19,322 nucleotides of DNA from Actinomycetes bacterium (GTDB lineage: Bacteria > Actinomycetota > Coriobacteriia > Anaerosomatales > JAJZPX01), in NCBI GenBank assembly GCA_021811025.1, contig JAJZPX010000005.1:1-19322 (forward strand). The letters run 5' to 3'. Below, one piece after another: positions 1 through 7,606 of this stretch. The stretch's first letter is position 1, and each line of letters starts with the position of its first letter. The position numbers and the translations under genes are program-made. Under the pieces are notes generated by a model. The model had not been told where the DNA came from, ran no database searches, and worked only from the letters and a program-made list of their open reading frames with translations.

Positions 1-565
1 ACAGCTCGATGGGATCGGCGTAGCGGAGGTCGCCGGTGGGGTCCACGGTCACGCCGAAGTGGATCACCACGGGAGCGCCGAGCTCGGCCGCCTTGTCGAA
101 GAAGGGCCGGCACGCGGGGTCGGCGATGCTGAAGCAGCGGTTCACCGGCAGCAGCTTCACGCCTTTGAAGCCCGTCGCCATGTCGCGCTCGAGCAGCGCC
201 GGCGCCTCCGGGTCGCGCGGATCGACGTTGCAGCACGCCTGCACGTGCCCGTTCGCCGCCGCCAGGAACTCCCGCATCCAGCCGCTGTCGGGCATGACCG
301 CCATGACGAGCGCCTTGACCACGCCGGCCGCATTGATGCGCTCCACGTAGAAGCGGGCCGTCTCTTCCGGCGTCAGGTCCGGCAGCGTCTGCTCGCCGCG
401 CCTGCCGAAGCGCCGCGTCTCGAGCCGCTCGCGCCAGCGCCGCATCGCCTCCGGCGGCTGCTTCGCGAGCACCTCATCGAGAAGCCCGACCGTGAACAGG
501 TGCGTGTGGGCGTCGATGACGTCGCCGGGCCGCGTGGGCGGCGCGGCAGGCAGCACCTCAGTCAT
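1..565 (-). CDS. Amidohydrolase-2 family metal-dependent hydrolase (3' part beyond window)
   Basis: This is the N-terminal 188 residues of a TIM-barrel amidohydrolase (Amidohydro_2-like). The protein begins MTEVLPAAPP and carries the first-strand metal-site motif DAHTHLF (D18, H20, H22). Later come the strand motifs GFKGVKLLP (about 132-140) and APVVIHFG (about 164-171), where the His is a likely further metal ligand. The family hydrolyses or decarboxylates small organic substrates in the cytoplasm, and the substrate cannot be inferred here. The ATG at 565-563 follows a GGAG site about 5 bases upstream. It overlaps the TGA of the PspC-domain gene by 8 bp (ATGACTGA), so translation is probably coupled and this is the last visible gene of the minus-strand operon. 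The C-terminal half lies outside the window. The family assignment is good and the specific function is unknown. Confidence 0.85.
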   Translation of the reverse strand, partial: MTEVLPAAPPTRPGDVIDAHTHLFTVGLLDEVLAKQPPEAMRRWRERLETRRFGRRGEQTLPDLTPEETARFYVERINAAGVVKALVMAVMPDSGWMREFLAAANGHVQACCNVDPRDPEAPALLERDMATGFKGVKLLPVNRCFSIADPACRPFFDKAAELGAPVVIHFGVTVDPTGDLRYADPIEL

Positions 566-998
566 GCGGCTCCCGCACCTCCACGTCCGGTGGCGCCTCG
601 GGCATCAGGATCGCCAGCACGATGTAGACGAGCAGCGCGGTCCAGAGGCTCGCAAGCCCGATCGCGACGAAGACGAGGCGCACGGCGAGGGGGTCGACGC
701 CGAAGTACTCCGCGAGGCCGCCCGCGACGCCCAGGATCATCCTGCTCGTCCTCGAGCGGGTGAGCCTCGCCCCCGGCGCGGGCGCGGGCAGGCGGATCCC
801 GCCGCGGCCGGCGATGAGGATGACGATGATGCCAAGGATGATGAGCGCCAGCGGGCCGGTCGCGCGAACTGCGAGCCGCATCGCCTCCAGGACGAAGGGC
901 GGGAACAGGTTCAGCGTCTGGCCCAGCAGCACGATGCCGACGACCAGGACGATCACCCCGATGACGAGCAGCACGTCGTTGCGCCCGCGATCCTGCAT
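558..998 (-). CDS. PspC-domain membrane protein
   Basis: A 146-residue membrane protein. Two hydrophobic segments (about 9-29 and 46-64) come first. They are followed by a Pro/Arg linker and a PspC domain (about 80-134) with the typical RMILGVAGGLAEYFGVDP core and a C-terminal membrane segment (about 106-132). PspC-family proteins sense or respond to inner-membrane stress. In E. coli PspC relieves PspA inhibition, while many other bacteria have only a stand-alone PspC domain. An N-terminal pair of membrane helices before PspC is unlike E. coli PspC and resembles LiaI/LiaF-type helices, which suits its position after LiaI- and LiaF-like genes. The ATG at 998-996 has a strong GGGAGGAG site. It lies 12 bp after the LiaF-like gene and overlaps the amidohydrolase start by 8 bp. 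No pspA or pspF is visible. Confidence 0.9.
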   Translation of the reverse strand: MQDRGRNDVLLVIGVIVLVVGIVLLGQTLNLFPPFVLEAMRLAVRATGPLALIILGIIVILIAGRGGIRLPAPAPGARLTRSRTSRMILGVAGGLAEYFGVDPLAVRLVFVAIGLASLWTALLVYIVLAILMPEAPPDVEVREPHD

Positions 999-1010
999 GT
1001 GGCTCCTCCC

Positions 1011-1940
1011 TCAGTACCGCTCGACCTCGATGCCCGACAGCCCCGCCTTGACCGTCACGAGCAGCTTCGACCGTGACAAATCGTACCCCTCGCTGCGCCA
1101 CGTGCCCTGGAACGGCCCGCTGCCGGCCGTTCGCGTCCATCCGCTCGGGACGTCGATGCCGCCGAGCCCGTTCTCGGCCCTCAGCTCGACGCCGAGCGAC
1201 GCCGGCACGCGAAGCTTGTACGACGCCATCCCGCCGGTCAGTGTGGCCCGCGCGTCTCTCGCCCGCTCCCCGAACGTGATCTCGGTCGAGGACAGGCCGG
1301 TGTTCGCGACGAGCTCCGCCACCTCGATGTCCCTGAGGTCGAGACCGACGTCCGAGACCCCCGCGTCCACCTCGACGCGCTCCCACGTTACGCGTCGCGA
1401 CAGCCTCACGTCGAGGAAGGAGCGCCGTTTCCCGGGCAGGGCGAAGGTGGTGCCTTCGCCGCCCGAGGACACGCTCACGTCCGCCGTGCCGGGGCTCTCT
1501 CGCTCGACGGCGAACCCCGGCCTCCCGAACGGCGTCTCGCCGCGGGCGCTTGCGAGATCCTCGCCCGCGTCCAACGTCACGCGTGCGAGCCCCGCGCTCA
1601 CGTGCGCGCGGCCCGACGTCGTCCGCTCGAGAGGCGCGCTGGAGCTGAAGGTCTCGCCTCGGACGGGCGCGGCCGCGAACGGCGGGCCCGGCACCCTCCC
1701 GCTGCCTGCCAGAGCTCCGTACACCAGCCCGCCGACGACGACCAGGCCGGCGAGCGCGCGCAGCGCGGTGCTGCCGACGGCCCGGCCGAGGATGTCGATG
1801 CCGAGCGACACGATCAGCAGCGGCCACAGCAGCAGGATGCTCCACCAGACGCTCCACGGCAGCGCCCCGGTCGTGTTCGCGAGCAGGATGGCGCCGACCG
1901 TGACGAGCGTGAGGCCCGGCAAGACGCGCTTCGCCTCCAC
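1011..1940 (-). CDS. LiaF-like membrane protein with C-terminal beta (toastrack-type) domain
   Basis: A 309-residue protein. It has three to four N-terminal hydrophobic segments (about 7-24, 29-50 and 60-80). A soluble C-terminal region (about 100-309) is rich in short beta strands with repeated G/D turns, such as DAGVSDVGLDLRDIEVAELV and LTGGMASYKLRVP. It ends in VKAGLSGIEVERY. This layout matches LiaF-like / DUF4097-type envelope stress proteins, where the membrane part anchors a right-handed beta domain. In Firmicutes LiaF tunes a cell-envelope stress kinase, but no kinase or regulator is visible here, so the role is inferred only from the neighbours. The GTG start at 1940-1938 abuts the TGA of the upstream LiaI-like gene with no spacer. 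Other labels possible are 'cell wall-active antibiotics response protein' or 'DUF5668 protein'. Confidence 0.8.
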   Translation of the reverse strand: MEAKRVLPGLTLVTVGAILLANTTGALPWSVWWSILLLWPLLIVSLGIDILGRAVGSTALRALAGLVVVGGLVYGALAGSGRVPGPPFAAAPVRGETFSSSAPLERTTSGRAHVSAGLARVTLDAGEDLASARGETPFGRPGFAVERESPGTADVSVSSGGEGTTFALPGKRRSFLDVRLSRRVTWERVEVDAGVSDVGLDLRDIEVAELVANTGLSSTEITFGERARDARATLTGGMASYKLRVPASLGVELRAENGLGGIDVPSGWTRTAGSGPFQGTWRSEGYDLSRSKLLVTVKAGLSGIEVERY

Positions 1941-2234
1941 TCACCGTCTCCTGAAGATGATGGCGAGGCCGATGACGATGAGGATCAGGGGCCAGAGCCG
2001 CTCGAGCCCGAAGCCGGGGAAGAACTGCTGGACGAGCAGGATGAGGCCGATCGCGATGAGCACGATCCCGCCGACGAGACCGCCTCGACGCGGGCGCTCC
2101 TCGCGCGGCGGCTCCGTCCCGGTGCCCGGCGGCGCCGGAGGTCGCGGAGGCGGTGGTGCCGCAACGGCGCCCGGCTGCGTCCGCGGCGCCTGCTCCTCGT
2201 CCTGACGCCCGCCGCCCGCGTCGTCGTCGCTCAT
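1941..2234 (-). CDS. Small LiaI-like two-helix membrane protein
   Basis: A 97-residue protein beginning MSDDDAGGG. The first 50 residues are acidic and then Pro-rich, low in complexity and probably disordered and cytoplasmic. They are followed by RPRRGG and two membrane segments (about 52-70 and 77-94), ending in a basic FRRR tail. The helix pair with LILIVIGLAII resembles the LiaI/LiaF transmembrane domain (DUF5668-like) and the N-terminus of the next gene. I chose the ATG at 2234-2232 over an open frame that extends upstream to 2372. It overlaps the previous gene's stop (TGATG) and has an AAGGGAGG site about 9 bases upstream. The upstream extension would be an Arg/Asp-rich shadow inside the CorC-like gene. 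Its role is probably a membrane partner in the envelope-stress operon. Confidence 0.77.
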   Translation of the reverse strand: MSDDDAGGGRQDEEQAPRTQPGAVAAPPPPRPPAPPGTGTEPPREERPRRGGLVGGIVLIAIGLILLVQQFFPGFGLERLWPLILIVIGLAIIFRRR

Positions 2235-3535
2235 CACTGTGTGCCTCCCTTGCTCACCGTCAGCCTCACGATCCGCCTGCGCCGAACCGTCGCCACCCGC
2301 ACGCGGGATCCGTCCTCGGTCGTCACCGTCTCGCCGGACGACGGGATGTGCCCGAGCTGCATGAGCACCCACCCCGCGAGCGTGTCATACTCCTCGGACT
2401 CCGGAATGTCGAGCCCCAGCATCTCGCGCGCGTCCTCGATGTTGAGCCGCGCGTCGACGAGGGACTCCGTCTCCGACAGCTGCTGGACGTACTGGCGGTC
2501 GCGATCGAACTCGTCCGCGATCTCTCCGACGACCTCCTCGACGATGTCCTCTATCGTCACGACTCCGGCGGTCCCGCCGTACTCGTCCACGACGATCGCC
2601 ATGTGGTTCCGCGTCGCGCGCATCTCGGTCAGCAGGCCGAGGATCTGCTTCGTCTCGGGCACGAAGTACGGAGGGCGCATGACGTCGGCCGTGGCCTGCA
2701 CCTCGAGGTGCTCGGGGAGCGCCCCGACGACGATGTCCTTCAGAAGCAGCACGCCGACGACGCGGTCGGGCTCCTCGTGAAACACCGGCAGCCTCGAGAA
2801 CCCGGTGCGGCGGAACACCGACAGCGCTTCGGCCAGCGTGGAGTCGTCCTCCACCATCACCACGTCGACGCGCGGCACCATGATCTCGCGCGCCACCGTG
2901 TCGCCGAGCTCGAAGATCTCGTGGATCATCCGCTTCTCTTCCTCCAGAAGCGTTCCCTGCTCGGTGACGAGCAGCTTGATCTCCTCCTCCGACACGCCCG
3001 GACGGCCGCCCTCGTTCACGCCGAACAGCCTCGACACCAGCCCGCTGGAGGCCGACAGGAGCCAGACCGCCGGCGCGGCCACGACCGAGAGCAGGCGGAT
3101 CGGCCGAGCGACCGACGCCGCGACGCGCTCCGCGTACCGCAGCCCGATGCGCTTCGGGGTGAGCTCTCCGAGCACGAGGGTGAGGTAGCTGACGCCCAGC
3201 GTGACGAGGAGGACGGACAGCCCGGCGGCGAAGCGCGCGATCAGCGGCACGGGCACCCCGCGGAGCCACGACTCGATGAGCGCGCCCAGGCTCACGGCGG
3301 CGATGGCCGAGGAGCCCAGCGAGAGCAGCGTGACGCCGATCTGGATCGTGGCGAGCAGGCGGGAGGGGTCCTGGGTGAGCTTCATTGCGGCATCGGCTCC
3401 CGCGGAGCCCTCCTCGGCCGCTGCCTTGAGCGCTCCCCTCCGCACGCTGATCAGAGCGATCTCGGCTGCAGCGAAGTAGCCGTTGAGCAGGATGAAGCCG
3501 AGGATGAGGAGGATCTCCCAGAGGTAGCGTCCCAT
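2234..3535 (-). CDS. CNNM/CorC-type membrane protein (DUF21 + CBS pair + CorC_HlyC), 'hemolysin family'
   Basis: A 433-residue protein with full family architecture. The DUF21/CNNM membrane domain (about 5-175) has several hydrophobic helices and the conserved GELTPKRIG motif (123-131). A CBS-domain pair (about 214-335) contains EIMVPRVDV, GFSRLPVF and DEYGGTAGVVTIEDI. A C-terminal CorC_HlyC domain (about 350-430) follows. Homologues (YtfL, YhdP/MpfA, CNNM) are linked to Mg2+ or Na+ export and adenosine-nucleotide sensing through the CBS pair. The old name 'hemolysin' reflects TlyC homology and is not evidence of toxicity. It is the first gene of the minus-strand operon, and its stop overlaps the next ATG by 1 bp. 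Unlike its neighbours, the ATG at 3535 has no obvious Shine-Dalgarno site. The membrane-domain start is well aligned, so a leaderless or weakly initiated mRNA is possible. Confidence 0.93.
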   Translation of the reverse strand: MGRYLWEILLILGFILLNGYFAAAEIALISVRRGALKAAAEEGSAGADAAMKLTQDPSRLLATIQIGVTLLSLGSSAIAAVSLGALIESWLRGVPVPLIARFAAGLSVLLVTLGVSYLTLVLGELTPKRIGLRYAERVAASVARPIRLLSVVAAPAVWLLSASSGLVSRLFGVNEGGRPGVSEEEIKLLVTEQGTLLEEEKRMIHEIFELGDTVAREIMVPRVDVVMVEDDSTLAEALSVFRRTGFSRLPVFHEEPDRVVGVLLLKDIVVGALPEHLEVQATADVMRPPYFVPETKQILGLLTEMRATRNHMAIVVDEYGGTAGVVTIEDIVEEVVGEIADEFDRDRQYVQQLSETESLVDARLNIEDAREMLGLDIPESEEYDTLAGWVLMQLGHIPSSGETVTTEDGSRVRVATVRRRRIVRLTVSKGGTQ

Positions 3536-3673
3536 GGCGCTAAGGTTACCAATTGCAGGCAGGGGGAAACAGCGAGGCCGCGTCGGCCTAAACCCATCCC
3601 CGCCTCAGGCCGATGCTCTAGCTGCGAGGCCGGGCGCCTCGCCTTCGTGCACGCCGGCCTGGGGAGGTGACGC
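3536..3673. other. Divergent intergenic region between the envelope operon and the HEAT/HD-GYP pair
   Basis: These 138 bases separate two divergently transcribed units, so both promoters should lie here. Locally it is the most AT-containing stretch near 3540-3555 (TAAGGTTACCAATTG), directly upstream of the CorC-like gene. I could not find a convincing -35/-10 pair on either strand. A GGGGAGGTGA ribosome site at 3661-3670 serves the plus-strand GTG at 3674. Confidence 0.4.
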
Positions 3674-5650
3674 GTGCTGGAGCCTGAGTCGATACGAGCC
3701 GTCGAGGCGACCGTGCGAAGCGTCGCATCGGCGGCGCGCGCGCTGCGTCTGTATCCCGCCACGAGCCCGATCCCGCGCCAGTCGGTCGACTCCGCGATGG
3801 TCTCCCTGCGCGCGGCCCTCGAGTCGCTGCCCGCGCTGGTGCTCGACGTCGCGCGCGACGGCTTTGCGTGCTCCGGCGCCGAGCTGCCCTCTATCGTCGG
3901 TGGCGGCGCCGAGCTCGCTGACATGCTCCGCTCCCACGGGGTCGCGCAGGCCGTCTTCACGCCGGCGTGCACGCAGGACGACCTCCTCGGGTTCCTCTCC
4001 GTGGTCATGCGCGCCCCGGAGACCGTGCGTGCCGGCGGGGGCGTCGCGGCGGCGCTGGAGGACGCCGGGGTGACCGGCATCCGGGCGATAACCGTCAGGT
4101 TGAGCGTCGCGGCGCAGGCCGAGGCGCCGGACGAAGGGCGGGACGTCGACGGGTTCTTCCGGGAGCTCGCCGGCGACTCCGAGAAGCTCGCTACATGGCT
4201 CGCGGGCGCGTCGAACGGTGACGCCTCGACTCTGGCGGAGGGGCTCTGCGAGCTCGCCGACGCGGGGGAGGCCGGCAGCTTCGGCGACGCGCTCGCCGCG
4301 GCTTTCGCCAGGCAGGACAGCACGGGCAAGGACGCCGTCCTCTCCGTCGCGATGGAGGATGGCAGGGCTCGGGAGATCGTGGGGGGCGTGCTCCGCAAGC
4401 TGCCCGACTCGCAGGTGTCCGCCTCGCTCGTGGAGGGCGTCTACGGGAGGAACATGCTGTCGCTGTCGACCGCGCTCGCGCGGCTCCCGTTCGGCGAGCG
4501 CTTGGACGCGATCGTCGCCGAGGTGCGGGCGTCGTTGCCCGACTACGGCCGCGACTCGAAGGAGATCGGCTTCCTCGACCACATGCTGGCGGTGAGGACG
4601 AGCCCGCAGCCGGAGGTCGCGCTGACGCAGGCCGACCCCACGTACTCGCAGGTCGTGGCGGCTGCGGCGATCGACGAGGCGACGCTCGTCGCCACCCGGG
4701 CGGCGGTCGGCGAGTCGGTCGCGCACACGGCGGCGCACAGCGTGCCCGCGATGCTCGCGCTGCTCGACCAGCAGCGTGACTTCGCGCTCTACGTGAAGAG
4801 CCTCGACGCGCTCGCGGCCCTGGTCCCGCGGCTGGTCGAAGAGGGCGACCTCGCGACGGCGCTGCGGGTGCTGGAGCAGATAGCTGAACGGGAGAACCGC
4901 ACGTCGCAGCCTTGGCCCGAGCTCACGCAGCGGCTTCGCGCCGCGCTCACGCGGGCGACCGGCCGCGAGACGATGGCGCCGCTGCTGGACCTCGTGCTTG
5001 CCGACGAGTCCGCGGCGGAGAGCGCAGGCGCGATCCTCCGCCTGGCCGACGACCCCGCGAGGACGGCGTTCGTCGAGGAGGCCATCGCCCGCCGCGACGA
5101 CCGCGCGCTCGACGTCGCGCAGGCGCTCCTCGGCCGCCGCATGATCGACATGCTCGCGGCGGCGATCTCGCGCGTCGGCGCCGGGCAGCTGCCGCCGCTC
5201 GTCCGGCGGCTCGCGGCATCTCCCGACGAGGCCGCGGCCGCCGCCGTTCGCAGCGCGCTGCGGCACCCGGACGAGATCGCGCGGGCCGAGACTGCCGAGG
5301 CGCTCGCGGGCACGACGAACGCGGCGCTCGCGCGCGATCTCGCCGCGCTGCTCGACGACCGGTCGCCGAGGGTGGTCATCGCCGCGGCTCACGCTCTCGC
5401 GCGGACGCGCCTGCCCGGCTGCGCGGAGGCGCTGGCGAGGCGCCTTCAGGGGCTCGACGTCGACGGCCGCGACTTCGACCTCGGCCGGGAGCTCATCGCG
5501 AGCCTCGCCAAGATGCCCGAGCCGGCGGCCGCGCAGGCGCTGCGGCGGCTGGTCGAGCGCAAAGCCTTCATCAAGCGGGGGCGCTACAACGAGGTGCAGC
5601 GGCTCGCCCGCGAGGCCGCGAGCGTCCAGGCCCAGCGAGGTGCGCGGTGA
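3674..5650 (+). CDS. HEAT-repeat protein with N-terminal module shared with the downstream HD-GYP protein
   Basis: A 658-residue, alanine- and leucine-rich, probably fully helical soluble protein, with no signal peptide and no membrane segment. Residues of roughly 10-145 form a module (ALRLYPATSP, then DVARDGFACSGAELP, then DLLGFLSVV, ending GVTGIRAITV). The same pattern recurs at the N-terminus of the next gene. The middle is helical with no recognised motif. The C-terminal part (about 480-610) has degenerate HEAT-like units, such as AVRSALRHPDEIARAETAEALAG and LDDRSPRVVIAAAHALART. HEAT repeats are protein-binding scaffolds, so it may partner the HD-GYP protein. The GTG at 3674 follows GGAGG by 6 bases. 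Its stop overlaps the HD-GYP start (GTGA), which indicates coupled translation. The molecular function is unknown. Confidence 0.85.
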   Translation: MLEPESIRAVEATVRSVASAARALRLYPATSPIPRQSVDSAMVSLRAALESLPALVLDVARDGFACSGAELPSIVGGGAELADMLRSHGVAQAVFTPACTQDDLLGFLSVVMRAPETVRAGGGVAAALEDAGVTGIRAITVRLSVAAQAEAPDEGRDVDGFFRELAGDSEKLATWLAGASNGDASTLAEGLCELADAGEAGSFGDALAAAFARQDSTGKDAVLSVAMEDGRAREIVGGVLRKLPDSQVSASLVEGVYGRNMLSLSTALARLPFGERLDAIVAEVRASLPDYGRDSKEIGFLDHMLAVRTSPQPEVALTQADPTYSQVVAAAAIDEATLVATRAAVGESVAHTAAHSVPAMLALLDQQRDFALYVKSLDALAALVPRLVEEGDLATALRVLEQIAERENRTSQPWPELTQRLRAALTRATGRETMAPLLDLVLADESAAESAGAILRLADDPARTAFVEEAIARRDDRALDVAQALLGRRMIDMLAAAISRVGAGQLPPLVRRLAASPDEAAAAAVRSALRHPDEIARAETAEALAGTTNAALARDLAALLDDRSPRVVIAAAHALARTRLPGCAEALARRLQGLDVDGRDFDLGRELIASLAKMPEPAAAQALRRLVERKAFIKRGRYNEVQRLAREAASVQAQRGAR

Positions 5651-6954
5651 CCGCGCAGGCCAACGACCTCGTCGCCGCGCTTGCCGCCGCGCGCAAGGCC
5701 ACGCAGTTCTACCCGGGCGAGCACCCGCGCTTCGTGGAGGCCGTCGACGCGCTCGTCGCCGAGGCCGGCATGTGTACCGCGGAGGGGCCGTTCACGCTCA
5801 ACGTGCACGAAGGGCGGCTCTACTGCGGCAGCGAGGTCCTGACGGGCGAGGGGCCCTCGCTCTCGTCCGTCCTGGAGTCGATGGAGGCCCGGAAGGTCGA
5901 GAGCTTCACGTTCCTCCCGGGCTTCTCGGCCGAGGACGCGCGGGGGCTGACCGAAGCGCTCAACCTGCGGCCCTCGCCCGAGCTGGACGTGGAGGCGGAG
6001 CTCGCCGCGCGCGGCGTGACCGGCGTGCAGGTCTCGCGGGTCGTCGACGGCAACGCGGAGGAGAGGAAGGAGCGCGATCGGGAGCGAGAGCGCGACAAGG
6101 CCCTCTACCGGCGGTTCGTGTCGACGATGCGCAGGGTCTCGGAGGGGATGCGGCAGGGCGGCGGCGTCGACGTCTCCGAGGCGAGCGGGCTGGTGCCGGA
6201 GATCGTCTCGCGGCTGCTGGAGAGCCCCTCCGCCGTCCTCGCCCTCGCCACGATACGGTCGAAAGGCGAGGAAGACCTCTTCCACGCGATCAACGTGATG
6301 ATCTACGCGATGACCGTCGGCTCGGCCCTCGAGCTGCCCGAGGAGGGGCTCGCGTCGCTCGGCGTGTCCGCGCTCGTCCACGACATCGGGAAGGCGGTCT
6401 TCGACGCGGACCAGGCGGACGCCATGCGCCTCCACCACCCTCAGGCCGGAGCGGACATCCTCGCCCGAATGCCCGGCGACGACCGCGCGCCCATGCTCGT
6501 CGCGTTCGAGCACCACATGGGCGTCGACGGATCCGGATGGCCGGAGCGCGACGCGAGCTACTTCCCGCACCCCTACAGCCGGATGGTGGCGATCGCAGAC
6601 CGCTACGAGACGCTGACGAAGTCGCGCTCGGGGCCGGGGCTCACACCCGACCGCGCGGTCGCCCGCATCCTGTCCGAAAGCGGCACGGCCCTCGACCCGG
6701 TCTTCACCCGGCTGTTCGTGCGCGCGCTGGGCGTCTTCCCCGTCGGCTGCTGGGTCCGGCTGTCCGACCATGCGGTGGGAGTGGTCCGCGACAACGGCGC
6801 GGACCCGCTGAGGCCGAAGGTGCGCCTGATCTACGACGCACGCGGGCTGGAGCTCCACGAGCCTGCGGAGATCGATCTCGCCGGCGACACGCGAGAGATC
6901 GTGGAGGTCGTGGACGAGCTGCAGCTGGCGGAAGCCGCGGCGGACCGGCTGTGA
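5647..6954 (+). CDS. HD-GYP-type phosphohydrolase-like protein with N-terminal paired module
   Basis: 435 residues starting VTAQANDLV. The GTG overlaps the HEAT gene's stop by 4 bp and has CGAGG 6 bases upstream. The N-terminal module (about 5-135) carries QFYPGEHPRF, NVHEGRLYCGSEVL, FTFLPGFSAED and GVTGVQV. A highly charged Arg/Glu linker (about 138-156) follows. The HD domain (about 210-350) has HDIGK at 245-249, HHPQAGADIL, EHHMGVDGSGWP at about 288-299 and MVAIADRYETLT. Canonical HD-GYP proteins hydrolyse cyclic-di-GMP. Here the metal-binding HD and HH are intact, but the signature is HHM...GWP instead of HHE...GYP, so cyclic-di-nucleotide turnover is likely but not certain. The C-terminal tail (about 355-435) is a beta-rich region typical of HD-GYP proteins. 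It is probably cytosolic. Its 3' end lies 9 bp from the convergent small gene. Confidence 0.9.
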   Translation: MTAQANDLVAALAAARKATQFYPGEHPRFVEAVDALVAEAGMCTAEGPFTLNVHEGRLYCGSEVLTGEGPSLSSVLESMEARKVESFTFLPGFSAEDARGLTEALNLRPSPELDVEAELAARGVTGVQVSRVVDGNAEERKERDRERERDKALYRRFVSTMRRVSEGMRQGGGVDVSEASGLVPEIVSRLLESPSAVLALATIRSKGEEDLFHAINVMIYAMTVGSALELPEEGLASLGVSALVHDIGKAVFDADQADAMRLHHPQAGADILARMPGDDRAPMLVAFEHHMGVDGSGWPERDASYFPHPYSRMVAIADRYETLTKSRSGPGLTPDRAVARILSESGTALDPVFTRLFVRALGVFPVGCWVRLSDHAVGVVRDNGADPLRPKVRLIYDARGLELHEPAEIDLAGDTREIVEVVDELQLAEAAADRL

Positions 6955-6963
6955 GCCGCGCGG

Positions 6964-7317
6964 CTACGGGGCGTGCGGATTGATCTTGTGGAGCACGAGC
7001 GCGATGAGCGCGAGACGCCTTCCGCGCTCCTGACACGCCTCGACGAACTTCGCCACCGTCTCGCGCGTCTCGGCCGACGGCCGGTACCGGATGAGGCCTC
7101 CGGCGCACTGGAGGACCTTGTCCAGGCACAGCGCGTCCACCTCGGGCTTCAGCTCGTCGACCCTTCGGCCGAGACGGGACGCGAGCCCCTCGAGATCGAG
7201 CACCGCCTCGGGGTTTCGATGGTAAAACACAAGAATGTCCCAGGTCAGAAGAGACCGGACATGCTGTTCGACGAACTTCATGATCGAGGGTCCGAGGACC
7301 CCCTCGAGCTCGTACAC
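6964..7317 (-). CDS. Small winged-helix-like protein of unknown function
   Basis: 117 residues. The pattern is helix-rich and resembles a winged helix-turn-helix: SLLTWDILVFYHRNPEAVLD, then the helix-turn-helix-like stretch LEGLASRLGRRVDELKPEVDAL (about 42-63), then a short wing-like strand LQCAGGLIRYRPS. A final helix runs to LALIALVLHKINPHAP. I did not recognise a named family. This suits a small transcriptional regulator or a protein-interaction winged helix. The GTG start at 7317-7315 follows a GGGGGA stretch. An internal ATG (residue 13) would remove twelve residues without touching the fold and remains possible. The gene converges on the HD-GYP gene with only 9 bp between stops, so any terminator must overlap coding sequence. 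Confidence 0.72.
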   Translation of the reverse strand: MYELEGVLGPSIMKFVEQHVRSLLTWDILVFYHRNPEAVLDLEGLASRLGRRVDELKPEVDALCLDKVLQCAGGLIRYRPSAETRETVAKFVEACQERGRRLALIALVLHKINPHAP

Positions 7318-7606
7318 GCGCTACCGTCCCCCAAGTCCGGCCGAAACGATGTGCCGAGAGCGTTCGTGCAGGTGGTGATAGCCGCCCGGCACCATCCCGC
7401 GCCGCGGGGGACGCGCCGGGTAGGCCGCACACAGTGTACAGCAAGAATTCGCCAATACGCTGCCGTTTCCGGTCGAGCGGGTGCACATGAGGGACGAGCG
7501 TCCTCTCCGAGGGATGAGCGGCGTGACGGGCGGCACCGACGGGAGGTGCTTTCCGAAGCGCCTATGGGTACAGTGGGGGCGACGTCGAGGACACCGGGAG
7601 GACGGG
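7318..7606. other. Intergenic region between divergent winged-helix and FKBP genes
   Basis: These 289 bases hold no credible gene; the open frames here are Arg/Pro-rich shadows. The stretch around 7430-7460 (ACAGTGTACA, GAATTCGCCAATACG) is locally AT-richer and is the likeliest site for a promoter of the minus-strand gene. I see no clear -35/-10 pair. A GGGAGGACGGG site at 7595-7606 leads directly into the FKBP start. Confidence 0.35.

Noticed and set aside
562..1944. 460-codon minus-strand frame overlapping the LiaF-like and PspC genes
   Set aside because: It is an Arg/Gly/Ala-rich shadow in another frame; the LiaF-like and PspC frames have membrane segments and recognisable domains.
2235..2372. 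N-terminal extension of the small LiaI-like protein
   Set aside because: It lies wholly inside the CorC-like gene, is Arg/Asp/Gly-rich, and ATG 2234 has a proper ribosome site and stop-start overlap.
3605..5392. 595-codon minus-strand frame antisense to the HEAT-repeat gene
   Set aside because: It is an Arg/His-rich composition without domain pattern, while the plus strand has coupled starts, a ribosome site and HEAT units.
7430..7462. Possible promoter or operator around ACAGTGTACA
   Set aside because: No properly spaced -35/-10 pair, and the partial palindrome TGTACA is too short to call an operator.
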